Shown here: in pieces, positions 31,735 to 33,187 of the stretch
Numbering within the stretch: the stretch's first letter is position 1
Layout: the number at the start of each line of letters is the position of its first letter
Assembly (NCBI GenBank): GCA_902764145.1
Contig: CACWUS010000016.1
Location: 1 to 33,187 of the forward strand
Length of the DNA stretch: 33,187 nt
Source: an uncultured Erysipelotrichaceae bacterium
Lineage (GTDB): Bacteria > Bacillota_I > Bacilli_A > RF39 > UBA660
Reading direction: 5' to 3'
Translations under genes and position numbers: made by a program
The notes under the pieces: model-generated
The model's database searches: none
Seen by the model: the letters and a program-made list of their open reading frames with translations, nothing else
What the model was told of the DNA's origin: nothing

Positions 31735-33187
31735 TTAAGGATTTTTTGAACTACCACTTGGACATCTAGTTTGATTTTCTAAAACACACCTCTCTACACC
31801 TGAATGCCACCACCAATTACCGGTACAACACTGTTTTCTAAAATGACAAAAACCAGTATATTTACCTTTTCTATCATATTGTGGATTTCCTGATTTACTT
31901 AAGCAAACACTTTCACTATATCCTAATGACCAATGACACTGTGCTGGATCACCTGTAACTGTTCCATTAGAACAATCACATCTCTTATAGCAAGTAACAT
32001 TATTTAACTTCCATACAGCATATAAATTTATTACTTTATTGTTTTCATTTGTTAAATTAGTTATTGATTTACCATTTGTATATTTTACTTTTCCTGTACT
32101 TGTTGTTGACCAACCTTCAAAAGAATAACCATTTAATGTATAACTATTCGCTACTAAGTTTTTAGTTTCATCATACTTAAATGTTTGAGGATTCATATTT
32201 CCACTTGCATTATTATTGTTTTTATTAAAAACTATTGTATATGTGTTTGGTATCCATTTTATTTTTAATTCTATATTTTCACTATCACCTATTTTTTTAT
32301 TTAATTCTCCATAATTTTGTGTTGGTATTCCATTTGAATTAATTACTTCTACCCCTTCATATACATATCCACCAAATGTATATCCATTTCTTGTTGGTAC
32401 TGTTATTTCATTTACTACAATATTCACAGTATCTGTATCAATATTATATTTTCCATAAAATCCATTATTATATTTATAATATATCTTTTGTGGTTCTGGA
32501 TTTGTTGTTGCATTAGTTGTCTCTAATTTTAATCCATATACTTTTTCACTAAAATATGCTCCACAATTTATATCTTTTTGGATATTCTTTATTTCATAAC
32601 TAGTTGCTGTCTTTTTTATATTACAATCATCTTTAAATGTATATTTATATCCTTTATTTAATATTATTGGTACTTCTATATTAGCACCTGCGTCTACCAT
32701 TTTCTCAAATGTTATTACTTCTTTTCCACTTTCATCTTTTCCAAAGTATCCATACTCTATATTATTTGTTGTTATTCTTACATTATATCCTGCTACAAAA
32801 TACCATGGATCAGAGTAAGTCCCACTTCCTTTTGTTTTTACTGTTGGTTTTACATACTCTGTTACTCTTGTATCTAATTGTGAATTTAACCCTTCTATAG
32901 ACAAATTATATCTTCCTACTGCATATCTATTTCCATTTTCTGCATTTGTCATTGTCCAATATGGAGTTCCTGTTATTAAGTATGATGAATTCCCTACCAC
33001 TGATAAACTTAATTCATCTTTATTTAGTAATCCTCCATTATAAAAATAATCACTTTTTGAAATTATTCCATTATCAAATTTATATGGAGTTCCTCCTCCA
33101 TATATTAAATATTTACTTTTTGATGAATATCCATCTTCATTTATATAATTATTTGCTCTTTGTACAGACCCACTATATTTCTCTGTT
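31735..33187 (-). CDS. Large surface protein, C-terminal part: InlB-type repeats and Cys-rich tail
   Basis: The frame is open to the window edge, so about 483 C-terminal residues are seen; the GTG at 33000 is an internal codon and not the start. The N-terminal visible part (YLIYGGGTPYKFDNGIISKS, ITGTPYWTMTNAENGNRYAV) resembles the body of large extracellular proteins of gut Bacillota that often start with a prepilin-type signal. Two Listeria-Bacteroides (InlB B) repeat-like units follow: a divergent one around ITVPTRNGYTFGGY, and a clear one with YTLNGYSFEGWSTTSTGKV ending INLYAVWK. The last 85 residues hold ten cysteines, including a QCC pair and CPSGS near the end, and probably form several disulfides. 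No LPXTG motif or C-terminal membrane anchor is present, so attachment must be by another route. A terminator follows. Role in adhesion is inferred from the repeats. Confidence 0.75.
   Translation of the reverse strand, partial: TEKYSGSVQRANNYINEDGYSSKSKYLIYGGGTPYKFDNGIISKSDYFYNGGLLNKDELSLSVVGNSSYLITGTPYWTMTNAENGNRYAVGRYNLSIEGLNSQLDTRVTEYVKPTVKTKGSGTYSDPWYFVAGYNVRITTNNIEYGYFGKDESGKEVITFEKMVDAGANIEVPIILNKGYKYTFKDDCNIKKTATSYEIKNIQKDINCGAYFSEKVYGLKLETTNATTNPEPQKIYYKYNNGFYGKYNIDTDTVNIVVNEITVPTRNGYTFGGYVYEGVEVINSNGIPTQNYGELNKKIGDSENIELKIKWIPNTYTIVFNKNNNNASGNMNPQTFKYDETKNLVANSYTLNGYSFEGWSTTSTGKVKYTNGKSITNLTNENNKVINLYAVWKLNNVTCYKRCDCSNGTVTGDPAQCHWSLGYSESVCLSKSGNPQYDRKGKYTGFCHFRKQCCTGNWWWHSGVERCVLENQTRCPSGSSKNP

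Noticed and set aside
33000..33000. GTG at 33000 as the start of the surface protein
   Set aside because: The same frame continues open to the window edge with coherent protein sequence and there is no ribosome binding site at that point.
1..33187. Use of a Mycoplasma-type genetic code
   Set aside because: Trp is encoded by TGG and TGA acts as a stop (for example in the ATGA overlaps at 4076 and 20713), so the code is standard; the TAA at 2376 is therefore not explained by recoding.
1..33187. CRISPR array, insertion sequence or transposase
   Set aside because: No regularly spaced repeats, no transposase-like protein and no long terminal inverted repeats were seen.

Overview
This is an AT-rich (roughly a quarter G+C) chromosomal segment from a low-GC Bacillota. 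It encodes a Gram-positive PolC replicase, a tmRNA, a lysyl-tRNA synthetase behind a T-box leader, alanine racemase and a lipid-flippase homologue, so the organism makes a cell wall. TGA is a stop and TGG encodes Trp, so the genetic code is standard and not the Mycoplasma one. The combination of extreme AT content, many lineage-specific proteins, pilin-like proteins and InlB-type repeats suggests an uncultured, host-associated gut member of the Bacilli (RF39 or Erysipelotrichia-like). That placement is inference.

Left part (1-7400): the start of a type IV prepilin-like gene is cut by the window edge. Next comes a minus-strand envelope operon: alanine racemase, an ATP-grasp protein, a MurJ/SpoVB-like flippase and a large protein with two alpha/beta-hydrolase domains. 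The reading frame of the last gene is interrupted by a TAA near its 5' end. An HExxH protein lies upstream of the operon. Then (7440-7790) comes a compact locus with the layout of a type I toxin-antitoxin system: a 27-residue hydrophobic peptide, a hairpin that traps its ribosome binding site, and a converging antisense RNA with its own promoter and terminator.

Middle (7776-24690): polC and a WalJ/YycJ-type metallo-beta-lactamase form one minus-strand unit. Divergent from it is an unusual fusion of a two-helix pilin-like membrane domain to an esterase. A T-box leader whose specifier aligns as AAA (Lys) controls a small unknown gene and lysS. A minus-strand block follows with gpmI embedded among unknown proteins, a secreted glucosaminidase-like enzyme, an HExxH protein, a Cof-type HAD phosphatase and a NUDIX hydrolase. 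Hairpin terminators that overlap stop codons are frequent here.

Right part (24679-33187): an ASCH-transglutaminase fusion is followed by a small accessory patch (XRE regulator, truncated BRO-N protein, decapitated nucleoside deoxyribosyltransferase, candidate small RNA). Then come tRNA-Gln, tRNA-Thr and tmRNA on the minus strand. On the plus strand are a CDP-alcohol phosphatidyltransferase with an apparently leaderless transcript, a membrane-anchored thioredoxin-like protein and a cysteine-less EIIB-like domain. The window ends with a probably inactive metallophosphoesterase, a CPBP protease and the 3' part of a large surface protein with InlB-type repeats and a cysteine-rich tail.

The strongest candidates for new biology are the type I toxin locus, the duplicated hydrolase with two identically spaced Ser-Asp-His triads, and the pilin-like/esterase fusion.
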